Source: an uncultured Eubacteriales bacterium (GTDB lineage: Bacteria; Bacillota; Clostridia; Oscillospirales; Oscillospiraceae). From it: a DNA stretch of 44,717 nt. Below are positions 16,458-25,278 of this stretch, piece by piece. The notes beneath the pieces were generated by a model that saw only the letters and a list, made by a program, of their open reading frames with translations, did not search any database and was not told where the DNA came from. The stretch's first letter is position 1. Every line of letters begins with the position of its first letter. The position numbers were made by a program, and so were the translations under genes. The stretch spans positions 1 to 44,717 of the forward strand of contig UQXG01000002.1 in NCBI GenBank assembly GCA_900544945.1. Reading direction: 5' to 3'.

Positions 16458-17537
16458 CTACGCTCCTTCTGCCCGGTAAACCCGGACATAGCTTTCCGCC
16501 ATGTGGGCGGCGGAGAATGTTTCGCTGCCTGCCTTGGCAGCCCGACCCAGGGTCTTTCGCAGGGCTTCGTCTTCCAGAATCCGGCAAACTGCCTGGGCAA
16601 CTTTTTCCGGGGTACAGTCCGTCAGGATGGCACTTTTGCCGTCTTCCAGCATATCCGGCACACCGCCGACCTTGCTTGCCACGATGGGAAGGCCGGTACC
16701 CATGGCTTCGATCAAGGTCATGGGCATTCCCTCATATCTGGAGGGCAGCAAGAACAGGTCGGAATTTTGCAGGTAGGGGTAGACATTGCTCTGGCTTCCC
16801 AGGAAGTCTACGCTATCGGAAAGGCCCAGGGTTTTTGCCAGAGCCTGGGTCTGCTCCAAAAGCTCACCGTCCCCCAGCAGGTTCAGCCGGGTGTTGAGGT
16901 GCTTTTTGTGAATCAAGGCAAAGGCACGAAGAAGGCCTTCGTGATTTTTCTGTTCGTTAAACCGGCCGATATGGGTTAAAATTGCCGGATTTTGCAGGGC
17001 ATAATCCTGCTTTTCCAGGCACCGGGACAAATCGATGCCGTTGTAGATAATGGGAATTTTCTCCAAGGGCAGACCGTAAAAGGCGGCGATGCTCTTTTGC
17101 ACCTCCGGGCTGAGAGCCACAGGGACAGACCAGCCATGGGAGAAATAGAAGCCGTTGATAAGCTTCTGCGCCCGGCCTTCGGCCTCCTTGTCCGCCACAT
17201 TGTGGACGGTATGGACGCACCGAGGTACGCCCGCCAGCTTTGCCGCCGCCGCGGCGTATTTGATCACATCCAGGTGGGTGTGCACCACGTCGGGCTTTTC
17301 CTGCGTCATAAGCTTTTTGAGCTTACCAATCATGGATACATCCAGCCCCAGCTTTTTATCCAGGTAGTGAATTTTCACCCCGGCCTCTTCCATCCGCCGG
17401 GAAATGGGCGTACGCTCGCCGTAAAGGCTCACTACTACCACCTGATGTCCCATATTTTTCAGGGCGTAGGTGAGATTTTCGCACATGGTCTCCGCGCCGC
17501 CGAAGCAGAAATAGGGAATCACCTGCATGATTTTCAT
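16458..17537 (-). CDS. Glycosyltransferase family 4
   Basis: 359 residues, GT-B fold. N-domain: MQVIPYFCFGGAETM, DVVHTHLDVIKYAA, CVHTVHNVADKEA. C-domain: IYNGIDLSRC, THIGRFNEQKNHEGLLRAF (about 190-208), LLGDGELL, DFLGSQSNVYPYL and the E-x7-E motif YEGMPMTLIEAM near 275. This pattern is typical of capsule and exopolysaccharide hexosyltransferases of the EpsF/CapJ kind. AAGGAG lies 6 bases before the ATG. Nine bases separate it from the preceding GT4. Confidence 0.91.
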   Translation of the reverse strand: MKIMQVIPYFCFGGAETMCENLTYALKNMGHQVVVVSLYGERTPISRRMEEAGVKIHYLDKKLGLDVSMIGKLKKLMTQEKPDVVHTHLDVIKYAAAAAKLAGVPRCVHTVHNVADKEAEGRAQKLINGFYFSHGWSVPVALSPEVQKSIAAFYGLPLEKIPIIYNGIDLSRCLEKQDYALQNPAILTHIGRFNEQKNHEGLLRAFALIHKKHLNTRLNLLGDGELLEQTQALAKTLGLSDSVDFLGSQSNVYPYLQNSDLFLLPSRYEGMPMTLIEAMGTGLPIVASKVGGVPDMLEDGKSAILTDCTPEKVAQAVCRILEDEALRKTLGRAAKAGSETFSAAHMAESYVRVYRAEGA

Positions 17538-17546
17538 AGGCTCTCC

Positions 17547-18578
17547 TTATTGGTAAGCAGTCCGGATTGCTCGCTTGTAGGCTTCTCCATCGTTGAGAGA
17601 ATCGAATTTTTTTCGGGCGTTTTCCGCCAAAAGCTTCCGGTGCTCCGGCTGGGTGAAGATTTTCAGCAAGTCTACCGCCATCTGCTCATCGCTTTCCGTC
17701 AGGTAGCCGCTGACGCCGTCGGTGAGCAAGTCCTTCATGCCGTCCGAGGGGGTGCTGACCACCGGAGTGCCCAGAGCCATGGCTTCCAGGGCGCACATGG
17801 GGGTTCCCTCCCAACGGGAGGTGAGGATTATGGCCTTGCTACAGGCAACCATTTTAATGGGGTTCGGCTGGAAGCCCAGGAAACGCACCGTGTCTTCCAG
17901 GTTCAGTTCCTGACTCAGGGCCTTCAGCTCTTCTTCCAGCTCGCCGGTGCCCACGATGGCAACCTTCAAATCCGGCTTATCCTGCTTCAGTCGGGCGCAC
18001 AGCCGCAGAAGCCGCTGGGGGTTCTTCTGATAGGTCAGCCGCCCCACATAAATCAGGTCATAGTCATAGGTATTGGAATCCTGAGAAAGCTTGGTGTAGA
18101 TTTCATCGGTGTCAATCACATTATACAGGACACTGCTCTTCCTGGCAAACAGCTTGTGAAAGGCGTAGCCGTCAAAGGAGCTTTGGGACACCCAGAAAAT
18201 GTGCTTTGCCCGGAAACCTGCCAGCAGATAGCCAACGGTTTTCGGGGACAGTCCCCGGGCATCGTAGGCGTTGTTGTGAATATGGGAAACCAGAGGGATT
18301 TTCCCGCAGCACAGGGCGGAAAAGAAGCCGGCTCGCATGTCGTGGGCGTGGATGAGGTCGGGCTTCTGCTCCCGGATGACCCGGCTGAGCTCAGAAACGG
18401 ACATGGTCTTCATGGGAAGATACGTTACCCCCTGCCCTTCCACCATTTTCCGGACGATATCGCTTTCCGGGCTGCAATAGACCATCTCCACTTCGCCCTG
18501 AAAGGCATGGATGATCTGGCAGACCACCTTCTCCGCGCCGGAATAGATCCGGGAGTTCAGAACGTGCATCACTTTCAT
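17547..18578 (-). CDS. Glycosyltransferase family 4
   Basis: 343 residues. N-domain MKVMHVLNSRIYSGAEKV and DLIHAHDMRAGFFSAL; C-domain YNVIDTDEI, DLIYVGRLTYQKNPQRLL, VGTGELEEEL, RFLGFQPNPIKMV and WEGTPMCALEAMALGTPVV containing E-x7-E. Its ATG overlaps the stop of the deacetylase gene (ATGA), so the two products are probably made in a coupled way. Sugar transferred is unknown. Confidence 0.91.
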   Translation of the reverse strand: MKVMHVLNSRIYSGAEKVVCQIIHAFQGEVEMVYCSPESDIVRKMVEGQGVTYLPMKTMSVSELSRVIREQKPDLIHAHDMRAGFFSALCCGKIPLVSHIHNNAYDARGLSPKTVGYLLAGFRAKHIFWVSQSSFDGYAFHKLFARKSSVLYNVIDTDEIYTKLSQDSNTYDYDLIYVGRLTYQKNPQRLLRLCARLKQDKPDLKVAIVGTGELEEELKALSQELNLEDTVRFLGFQPNPIKMVACSKAIILTSRWEGTPMCALEAMALGTPVVSTPSDGMKDLLTDGVSGYLTESDEQMAVDLLKIFTQPEHRKLLAENARKKFDSLNDGEAYKRAIRTAYQ

Positions 18579-19543
18579 AAATGTCCCTCTTTTTCCAGCA
18601 CCCGGGCGGCCTCGCCCATGTTAAGGCTGCGCATTCCGTAGGCTTTTTGCAGCTGGATGTAATATTCAAAGATTTCCTCCAGCTGCCGCAGATGGGCCTC
18701 GGTGTCCACGCCGATGTTGTGGGGATGCCACCACAGGTGGAAGGTCAGGCCGTTCTTTGCCGCATGAAGCATCTGGCGTTTGATTCTGTGAAGCTTCAAG
18801 CCCTCCAGGAAGGCCAGCGGATGCAGAATGGGCTTGTACATCCGGGAGCCGGTCAGATTCCAGATGCCCCCCTCGTTTTTCGGGGTATAGCCCCCCTGAC
18901 CGGTCAGAGGCAGGTACACGTCCAGCAGGCGCAGTGCCCGCAGAAGGGGGCGAAAACGAATTTTCTCATGAATCCAGTCGTTTTCCTCGTCCCGGTAGGC
19001 GGTGAAACCCGCCTTTTGCAGGATTTCGGTATATTCCGGCTCGCATTGGTTCCGGGGCAGAATCACGGAAGTCAGGTCGTAGCCCTTGGCCTTGGCAATG
19101 GCTTTTGCCGCCGCCATATCCTGGGCGAACTGGGCTGGGGTCTGCCCCGGCTCCCGGCAGTAATAGTGACTGAAGGTGTGGCTTCCGATTTCCTGACCTG
19201 GAGTCTGGGCAATGATTTTCAGCAACGACGGGGCAAAAAAACAGGGAGCATCCATCTCGTTCTCCCCTACCCCGGCAAGGTATTCATAGGGGGCAATTTT
19301 CGCATTTTTATAGGTGGGCTTTTCGGCGGGGCAAAAGATTTCAAGTTCCGATTTGTTATCCGCGAACAGGAAACCAACAGCAGCCCAGGTGGCGTGAATG
19401 CCGTACTTCTGAAAAAACGCCAGAAGCTGGGGGATGGCCTTCCGGCCTCCCAGCACATGGGACTGGTATTCTTCCAGAGGGCACACGTCCAGCATACCCC
19501 AGAACAGCTCAAAATCCAAAGATACGATCAGCGTTCCCGGCAT
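18575..19543 (-). CDS. Polysaccharide deacetylase family protein (NodB-like), cytoplasmic
   Basis: 322 residues from ATG 19543, one base after the upstream stop. NodB-homology metal-dependent deacetylase: the catalytic Asp is in SLDFELFWG (D10) and the zinc-binding pair is H122 and H126 in SHTFSHYY. A late LTFHLWWHPHNIG segment resembles the family's terminal His motif. These enzymes remove N- or O-acetyl groups from sugars. There is no signal peptide or membrane segment, so the substrate should be cytoplasmic: a lipid-linked intermediate, a growing chain or a small precursor. It is enclosed between GT4 genes, which supports modification of a chain in synthesis. The true substrate is not established by sequence. 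Confidence 0.85.
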   Translation of the reverse strand: MPGTLIVSLDFELFWGMLDVCPLEEYQSHVLGGRKAIPQLLAFFQKYGIHATWAAVGFLFADNKSELEIFCPAEKPTYKNAKIAPYEYLAGVGENEMDAPCFFAPSLLKIIAQTPGQEIGSHTFSHYYCREPGQTPAQFAQDMAAAKAIAKAKGYDLTSVILPRNQCEPEYTEILQKAGFTAYRDEENDWIHEKIRFRPLLRALRLLDVYLPLTGQGGYTPKNEGGIWNLTGSRMYKPILHPLAFLEGLKLHRIKRQMLHAAKNGLTFHLWWHPHNIGVDTEAHLRQLEEIFEYYIQLQKAYGMRSLNMGEAARVLEKEGHL

Positions 19544-19544
19544 G

Positions 19545-20684
19545 TCAGTGCTCCCCCTCCCCAAAGTAAATTTTCTTCATCTGATTGTGGACGGTTTCCT
19601 CGTCAAAAAGCTCCGCCCGTGCCTGAGCCGCCTTGCCCAGGCGCTTTCGATACTCCGGTTCGGCATACAGGCGCAAAAGGGCCAGGCTCAGTGCCTCCGG
19701 GTTATTCTCGCAGAACAGGCCGGAGACGCCGTCCTCGATGAGATCCGTATTGCCACGGATTCTGGTGCAGACAATGGGCATTGCGCTGCTCATGGCCTCC
19801 ATCAGGGCTACGGACAGTCCCTCCCGGAAGGACATAAAGGCGAAGAGATCACAGCTGCGGTACAGCTCCGGGGCGTCTGTCCGATAGCCCAGGAAATGGA
19901 CATGATCGGAAATCCCCAGCTCCCTGGCACTTTCCTCCAGGGATGGCCACATTTCTCCCCGGCCTACGATCAGGTAGTGGATTTTGGCAAATTCCGGTTT
20001 GTCTTTCAAGGCAGCCAGCGCCCGCAGAACCGTAATGTGGTTTTTATTGGCGGTCATTTCCGCCACGGTAAGCATCAGAAAATCCTCGTCGGAAAAGCCC
20101 AGGGACTTCCGCTTGGCGGAAACGTCCAGGGAAAGCTCCCGGAATTTCTTCGTGGGAATCCCCACCCCAGGGACATATTCGATGCGCTTGGCAGGAAGAT
20201 GCTTTTTTGCCCGGGCGTAGTCTTCTTTGTTGATGGTAATGAGCACGTCCGTCACCGGAGCCAGAAGCCGCTCCGGCGGATAGAACAGCAGCCAGTTTTT
20301 CAAGGGTGCCCCGGTGAAAAAGTGAAAGCCGTGGGCAGTATAAATCACACGGGTGCCCCGCTTTCTGGCATCCCGGGCGGCCAGCCGGGCAATGAGCGCC
20401 CCCACCGGGGTATGGCAGTGGATGATGTCATAGTGCTCGGAACCAATGATTTGTTTCAGCATCCCATAGGCGGTGACATTTTTGGGCTTCCAGGGCATCC
20501 GCTCGAAGGGGATGTCGTAAAAATGATCGCAGTAAGGAATGACGCAGTCTGCCGGGTTTTCGTAGTCATTTCGGGAGGCCACCGCCGTTTCCCAGCCTGC
20601 GTCCTGGAACATTTTCAGGTATGGCAGGTGGAACTGCATAATATGGGTTTTCACCACCGTAGCCACAAACAGCACCTTTTTCAT
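19545..20684 (-). CDS. Glycosyltransferase family 4 (EpsD/CapJ-like), first gene of transcription unit 2
   Basis: 379 residues from ATG 20684, preceded by GGGAGGG at a good distance; a 13-codon-longer reading begins inside the leader. N-domain MKKVLFVATVVKTHIMQFHLPYL and the diagnostic YTAHGFHFFTGAPLKNW segment (about 130-145) place it in the EpsD-like GT4 group that often acts early, on a lipid-linked first sugar. C-domain: VAEMTANKNHITVL, VGRGEMWPSL, HFLGYRTDAPEL, FREGLSVALMEAM. Its promoter and the terminator just beyond mark the start of a separate transcript. As first transferase of unit 2, it may take over the primer made by unit 1; that is inference. Confidence 0.9.
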   Translation of the reverse strand: MKKVLFVATVVKTHIMQFHLPYLKMFQDAGWETAVASRNDYENPADCVIPYCDHFYDIPFERMPWKPKNVTAYGMLKQIIGSEHYDIIHCHTPVGALIARLAARDARKRGTRVIYTAHGFHFFTGAPLKNWLLFYPPERLLAPVTDVLITINKEDYARAKKHLPAKRIEYVPGVGIPTKKFRELSLDVSAKRKSLGFSDEDFLMLTVAEMTANKNHITVLRALAALKDKPEFAKIHYLIVGRGEMWPSLEESARELGISDHVHFLGYRTDAPELYRSCDLFAFMSFREGLSVALMEAMSSAMPIVCTRIRGNTDLIEDGVSGLFCENNPEALSLALLRLYAEPEYRKRLGKAAQARAELFDEETVHNQMKKIYFGEGEH

Positions 20685-20714
20685 CCGGCTTCCCTCCCGT
20701 CCGTTTTGTTCCGC

Positions 20715-20780
20715 TTTTCCCAACTGGGAAAATGGTCACAATCTCGGTTTTATTGTACACCTTTTTCCAATGAAATGCAA
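20715..20780 (-). promoter_or_regulatory. Internal promoter driving the second half of the polysaccharide locus
   Basis: On minus, TTGCAT (20775-20780) and TACAAT (20752-20757) are exactly 17 bases apart, a strong vegetative-type promoter. It overlaps nothing coding and comes right after the flippase terminator. The roughly 60-base leader contains a 7-bp hairpin (TTTTCCC/GGGAAAA at 20715-20732). Confidence 0.75.
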
Positions 20781-20787
20781 CCCTGAG

Positions 20788-20818
20788 AAAAAGTGCCTGA
20801 GCGGAAATGCTCAGGCAC
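20788..20818 (-). terminator. Intrinsic terminator after the flippase gene
   Basis: A perfect 10-bp stem (20793-20802 with 20809-20818), 6-base loop, followed on minus by TTTTT (20788-20792). It begins 9 bases past the flippase stop. Confidence 0.85.
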
Positions 20819-20826
20819 CCAATCAT

Positions 20827-22215
20827 TCAAATCAAAACCTTGCGCTTGCGGATACGCAGAAGCTCGAAGATGCCGATGACAGCACCGAGCGCCCAGCGCA
20901 GAAGCCACAGGTTCGGGGTCAGGAACACCAGCGCCGTCACCGCGCAGAACACCGCCGCATAGGCAATCCACAGCTTCACCGGGAAGGGGTAGTCCTTCTT
21001 TCCCAGAAGCCGCCGACAGTAGCCGTAGTGAAGCACCAGCTGAACACCGTGGGAAATCAGCGTAGCCACTGCCGCCCCGGCCATGCCGATTTTCAGGATG
21101 AACAGGTAATTGAGCACCACATTCACCAGAGACGAGGCGATGGTGACCCCCGCCGTCACCTTGGGCTTCTTGTGGTAATACTCGAAATTCACCGGAAAAG
21201 TGCACAGGAAGTTCAGGTAATACCCGGCCACAAACAGCGGAATCAGCTTCGTAGCCCGCCAATAGGGCTGAGGCACATACACATGATAGACTTCCGGCGC
21301 CAGCAGGATAAACCCGCAGGAGAGCACCGTGAAAACCTCCAGGAAGTTCCGGGTCTTGCCCAGCACGGCCTCCCGCTGTCCCCGCTTGAATTCGTCGAAA
21401 AAGAAGGGACACCAGGTGTTATTCAGGGCGGTAAACAGGACGAACAGGAAGTTGCTCAGGGTCAGAGCACTGCTGTAGTGACCCACCGTAGCCAAATCCA
21501 GCATGTGCTGAAGCATCAGCTGGTCACTCTGTCCCAGAATCAGATCTGTCAGATTGTGAAAAACCGCCGGGATTGCCAGATAGACGCAGAATTTCCAATA
21601 ATCCTCCCGGTAAAAGGTCTTGCCCCGAAGAAGGATCCAGATGCAGATGGGAATGCCCAGGAGCCCATAGGATGCGGCATTGGCAACCACCCGGCCGTAA
21701 TAGCGGATGCTCATGGGCAGCCGAAGCACCAGCACCACCGCCAGCACCAGCGGAATCAGAGAAACCGTCAGCGACAGCAGCATATTCCAGCCAGCCCGGT
21801 ACTCATAGACATTTTTGATGTGCAGGAAATTGACGCAGAAGGTGCCGAAGGCCTGAATGAGCATCAGGCACACCAGGGCTTTGTCCAGAGCCAGTATCCT
21901 GGAAATAGGAGAAAGGAAAATCAGCACAAACCCGGCGCAGACCGAAAAGGTCAGCACCGATAGACCCATGGCCGCAGACTGGTAGCGTTTCTGGTCTTCC
22001 TCGGGAAATTCCACCCGGGCGTTGACCAGGGTGGCCTGGGTTTGCAGGGTGAACACCACCGTCAGAATGCTGACCCAGATGTTATAGATTTTCAGGGCAC
22101 CGTAGCCGCTGTCCCCCAGAAGCCGAGAAAACAGCGGGCCTGTCAGGATAGAAATGCCATTGAGCAAAACAGTGCTGAAAATATTAAAAAAGGCAACGCG
22201 ATTTCGTTTTTTCAT
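20827..22215 (-). CDS. Wzx-like oligosaccharide flippase (polysaccharide transporter family)
   Basis: 462 residues, about 12-14 hydrophobic segments over the full length, the normal size for Wzx/PST flippases of the MOP superfamily. The opening KKRNRVAFFNIFSTVLLNGISILTGPLFSRLLG is the typical flippase N-terminus. It would move undecaprenyl-pyrophosphate-linked repeat units across the membrane for the Wzy polymerase encoded earlier in the same transcript. AGGAAAG precedes the ATG. It is the last gene of unit 1, ending at a terminator. Polytopic flippases are poorly conserved, so substrate cannot be read. Confidence 0.9.
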   Translation of the reverse strand: MKKRNRVAFFNIFSTVLLNGISILTGPLFSRLLGDSGYGALKIYNIWVSILTVVFTLQTQATLVNARVEFPEEDQKRYQSAAMGLSVLTFSVCAGFVLIFLSPISRILALDKALVCLMLIQAFGTFCVNFLHIKNVYEYRAGWNMLLSLTVSLIPLVLAVVLVLRLPMSIRYYGRVVANAASYGLLGIPICIWILLRGKTFYREDYWKFCVYLAIPAVFHNLTDLILGQSDQLMLQHMLDLATVGHYSSALTLSNFLFVLFTALNNTWCPFFFDEFKRGQREAVLGKTRNFLEVFTVLSCGFILLAPEVYHVYVPQPYWRATKLIPLFVAGYYLNFLCTFPVNFEYYHKKPKVTAGVTIASSLVNVVLNYLFILKIGMAGAAVATLISHGVQLVLHYGYCRRLLGKKDYPFPVKLWIAYAAVFCAVTALVFLTPNLWLLRWALGAVIGIFELLRIRKRKVLI

Positions 22216-22224
22216 GTTTCTTTC

Positions 22225-23205
22225 CTATTTGACCCGGTGAAGCAGCGGGCGCAAAAGCCGGTACACTCCCAGCACCAGCAGCAAGTCCGTCACCCGCTCC
22301 TGGAAGGAAAAGCCCGGGGCAGTCAGGAAAAAGCCGGTGTGCTTGGCCAGCGCCCGGCGGGCATCCCGGTACTGCGCCTCATACCTTTTCCGCGTTTGCC
22401 TGTCCGACTGGGACAAAAGCAGCAGAATATGGGCAAGCGAGTGCACCCGGAGGAAACGGGCAGATTGGGCGATTTCCGGATAATTTTTCCGAATATAAGG
22501 GTAGATTTCCGCTGTATTCTGGGAATAGTGGAAGGTTTTATCCGTGATTTCCACCGTTTGGGTAATACTCCCCTGTCGGTGGAAATAGTAGTACAGCGGC
22601 TCCGGGCACAGAGCCACCCGCTGAGCCTTCAGGGCAAGGCGGTAGGTCACCGGCATATCCTCGCAAACCCGGCCTTCCGGGTAGCGCATATTCTCAAACA
22701 GCTCCCGGCGGTAGAGCTTGTCGCAGGCACTGGAATCGCAGCCGTCGTAGCGAAAAATTCTGCCCGCGAAGGCCACGCCGGAAAGGCACTCGTCGCTTTT
22801 GGGGCACAGGCCGATTTTCCGCTCGCCGGTTTTCTCCCGGACATCATAGCGGCCGCAACAGGCAAGCTGGGCATCCCACTTTATGAGGGCGGACAGGAGG
22901 GTTTCGTACATCTGTGGGGCAATCCAGTCGTCGCTGTCCACAAAGCCGATAAACTCCCCGGCGGCAGCGTCCAGACCGGCGTTTCTGGCAGAGCTGAGAC
23001 CGCCGTTTTCCTTGTGAATCACCCGAAACCTATGGTCTTTTTCCGCATATTCATCGCAGATTTTTCCGCAATTGTCCGGAGAACCGTCATCCACCAGAAG
23101 GATTTCCAGATTCCGGTAGGTCTGATTCCGCAGGGAATCCAGGCACCGGGGCAGGAAAGCCTCCACCCGGTAAACGGGCACGATTACACTGATGAGAGGA
23201 TTCAT
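22225..23205 (-). CDS. Glycosyltransferase family 2
   Basis: 326 residues from ATG 23205, one base after the upstream stop. LISVIVPVYRVEAFLPRCLDSL opening, ILLVDDGSPDNCGKIC, ENGGLSSARNAGL and FVDSDDWIAP near 90. The SACDKLYRRELF and VCEDMPVTYRLAL block corresponds to the acidic block of the other paralogues. It is the unit-1 member of the same GT2 family that is expanded in unit 2. Nine bases before the flippase gene. Confidence 0.89.
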   Translation of the reverse strand: MNPLISVIVPVYRVEAFLPRCLDSLRNQTYRNLEILLVDDGSPDNCGKICDEYAEKDHRFRVIHKENGGLSSARNAGLDAAAGEFIGFVDSDDWIAPQMYETLLSALIKWDAQLACCGRYDVREKTGERKIGLCPKSDECLSGVAFAGRIFRYDGCDSSACDKLYRRELFENMRYPEGRVCEDMPVTYRLALKAQRVALCPEPLYYYFHRQGSITQTVEITDKTFHYSQNTAEIYPYIRKNYPEIAQSARFLRVHSLAHILLLLSQSDRQTRKRYEAQYRDARRALAKHTGFFLTAPGFSFQERVTDLLLVLGVYRLLRPLLHRVK

Positions 23206-23206
23206 A

Positions 23207-24448
23207 TCAGGCTCCTTCGGACAGCTGCCGGTAGATGGCAAGCAGGGTATCCAGATTGGTTTTTGGGGCGTGGGTTATCCGGGCATGGGCACGCGCTCTT
23301 TCCCCCATGGCCGCCGCCTGGTCTTTCAGGGCGAACACCCGGCAGATGCCCTGGGCGATGGCTTCCGGGGAAACAGGCGGGCAGAGAATTCCCTCCTCCG
23401 GGTCTAAGATGCTGGCCACGCCCCCCACATCCGCCGCCACGCTGGGCGTTCCCAGAAGCATGGCCTCTCCCAGGGAATTGGGGGAATTTTCCATGGTGGA
23501 GGCCAGGACAAAGACATTGGCCTTCAGATAGCTTTCCTTCATCCGCTGTGCGGAAAGCCCACCAAGACAGGTGATTTTATCCGTCAGGCCGCACTTTTTC
23601 GCAAGGCCCGCCAGGTATTTTTCATAACCGTTCCGGCGAAGGCCCGATTGCAAAAAGGAGCGGCCGCAGACGTTGATCCGGGCATCCGGGTACTGCCGCA
23701 AAACCTCCGGCATGGCCGCCAGCAGAAGATGAAAGCCCTTGATGGGATAGACGCAGCTGGAGGCGAAAATACTGTGCTTTTCGCAGGCTTCAAAAGACCA
23801 CTGACCTTCGTAGAAGGGCTTTCGCAGGGTCTCGTTGCAGAAATGGTAGGTTAGCTTTGGATTGATTTCCAGGACGGTTTCCCGATCCCAGTCCGTGCGG
23901 CCAATCACATGGCGCAAGGTTTGCAAAGCCTGAATTTCCAGCTCCCCACGCTGGGCGTGGACACGCTGCTGGTTGGCAATGCTGTCCCGCCGCAGAAAAT
24001 CCCGGAAGGTCTGTGGATGCAGAGCGGACTTTGGCAGACCGTCGGTAAAGTGCGGGGCAATCCGGCAGCAAAGGCCCTGAATGCTGGCAACCGTCCTGTC
24101 CAGCATTCCCGCCGCCTTGGCAGCGTTCACCATAGCCAGAGCATGGTGATACTCCACACCCCAGATGTGAATCACATCCGGCTGATAGGCTTCCAGTTCC
24201 TTTTGAAAAGCCTGCGCCAGCTCCGGACGGTAAAGATGAGCCGGGGTCTCCGGCACGGGAGCGTAGCTGCAAAATGCGTCCAACTGCCCCGGCTCTCCGC
24301 CGCCCCGGTACAAAATCCGCATGGTCACATCCTGATGGCGCAGATCGGACAGCACATGATCCACCCAGTTCACCTCTCCCGCTTCCTTGCCGGTGAGGGC
24401 CGTCCGGATGAGACCGGGGGCATTGTTGCACAGCCAGAGCAGCTTCAT
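23207..24448 (-). CDS. Glycosyltransferase family 4
   Basis: 413 residues from ATG 24448, which overlaps the upstream stop as ATGA; the longer frame to 24619 reads the upstream gene out of frame. N-domain MKLLWLCNNAPG and DVIHIWGVEYHHALAM; C-domain SSCVYPIKGFHLLLAAM (about 225), VCGRSFLQ, CLGGLSAQRMKESYL and MENSPNSLGEAMLLGTPSV. The bulky N-domain and the IHIWG phrase are typical of a GT4 subgroup in Clostridia and Bacteroides capsule clusters. Specificity unknown. Confidence 0.89.
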   Translation of the reverse strand: MKLLWLCNNAPGLIRTALTGKEAGEVNWVDHVLSDLRHQDVTMRILYRGGGEPGQLDAFCSYAPVPETPAHLYRPELAQAFQKELEAYQPDVIHIWGVEYHHALAMVNAAKAAGMLDRTVASIQGLCCRIAPHFTDGLPKSALHPQTFRDFLRRDSIANQQRVHAQRGELEIQALQTLRHVIGRTDWDRETVLEINPKLTYHFCNETLRKPFYEGQWSFEACEKHSIFASSCVYPIKGFHLLLAAMPEVLRQYPDARINVCGRSFLQSGLRRNGYEKYLAGLAKKCGLTDKITCLGGLSAQRMKESYLKANVFVLASTMENSPNSLGEAMLLGTPSVAADVGGVASILDPEEGILCPPVSPEAIAQGICRVFALKDQAAAMGERARAHARITHAPKTNLDTLLAIYRQLSEGA

Positions 24449-25278
24449 GGATTGTTCTCCTTTTTCCGATTTTTCTTCCCGGAAAGGGCCTCTTTCCAGG
24501 TATATAGTCGGCGAATTGTCCGATAATAGACACCGCTGTACTTGGGGCTCTGGGACAGCTTCACCCGAATCTTCCGGAAGGTCAGCGCCATCAGAAAGGC
24601 GTATTTCCGCTGTTCCCATTTGGGCATATAGGTATCCATCAAACGCTGCTGATCTGCCGCGTTGCGGGCTTTGTGCTTCTCGCTGGCACTTTCCCCCGCG
24701 CCCTGATAATTGGCAATGACCCGGTCAATGCACACAGGGCTTATGCCCTTGCCGCAGACCAGATACCAGAGCATTTCCCGGTCGGCAAGAATCCTGTAGC
24801 TCAGATCATAGGGGTGTTCGGCGAAGATATCCGCCCGGTAAACGGTGGCCTGATGGCAGATCATGGTACGGTAACAGCTCATCCGGGTGAAGTGTTTGGG
24901 ATAGGCCCGCACCTGCCCGGTCTGACGGTCAAAGCAGCTGCCGTAATAAAGCGATGCCCGGGTGCTCTCAATGATGGAAGCAACGTCCGCAAGCACCCGG
25001 TTGTCATAAAACCAGTCTCCGGCGTTCATAAAAATCAGGTAGTCGCCGGTGGCTTCCAAAACCGCCTGGTTCATGGCGTCATAAATGCCCGTATCCTTCT
25101 TTTGCACCAGGCGAATCCGGTCGTCGGCAGGAAGCTTTTCTACCGAGCCGTCGGTGGAAAAACCGTCCTTGACGATAATCTCAAAATTCTCGTAGGTCTG
25201 GCGTAGAGTATCCGTCACCGTGGCGATCAAGTCTTCCCCGGCGTTCAGGCACACTGTGATAATACTGAAGCGAATCAT
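24445..25278 (-). CDS. Glycosyltransferase family 2 (WcaE/colanic-acid-like subgroup)
   Basis: 277 residues from ATG 25278, which overlaps the upstream stop as ATGA (a start three codons earlier is possible). FSIITVCLNAGEDL opening, EIIVKDGFSTDGS in place of the usual VDDGS, DTGIYDAMNQAV and FMNAGDWF as the metal-site region; these four signatures define the WcaE-like GT2 subgroup. A basic tail KKNRKKENNP may contact lipid head groups. The acceptor is likely a lipid-linked oligosaccharide. Confidence 0.88.
   Translation of the reverse strand: MIRFSIITVCLNAGEDLIATVTDTLRQTYENFEIIVKDGFSTDGSVEKLPADDRIRLVQKKDTGIYDAMNQAVLEATGDYLIFMNAGDWFYDNRVLADVASIIESTRASLYYGSCFDRQTGQVRAYPKHFTRMSCYRTMICHQATVYRADIFAEHPYDLSYRILADREMLWYLVCGKGISPVCIDRVIANYQGAGESASEKHKARNAADQQRLMDTYMPKWEQRKYAFLMALTFRKIRVKLSQSPKYSGVYYRTIRRLYTWKEALSGKKNRKKENNP

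Noticed and set aside
16992..18641. 549-residue plus-strand open frame opposite GT4 genes
   Set aside because: Antisense to two GT4 genes with clear motifs and spacing; composition typical of a shadow frame.
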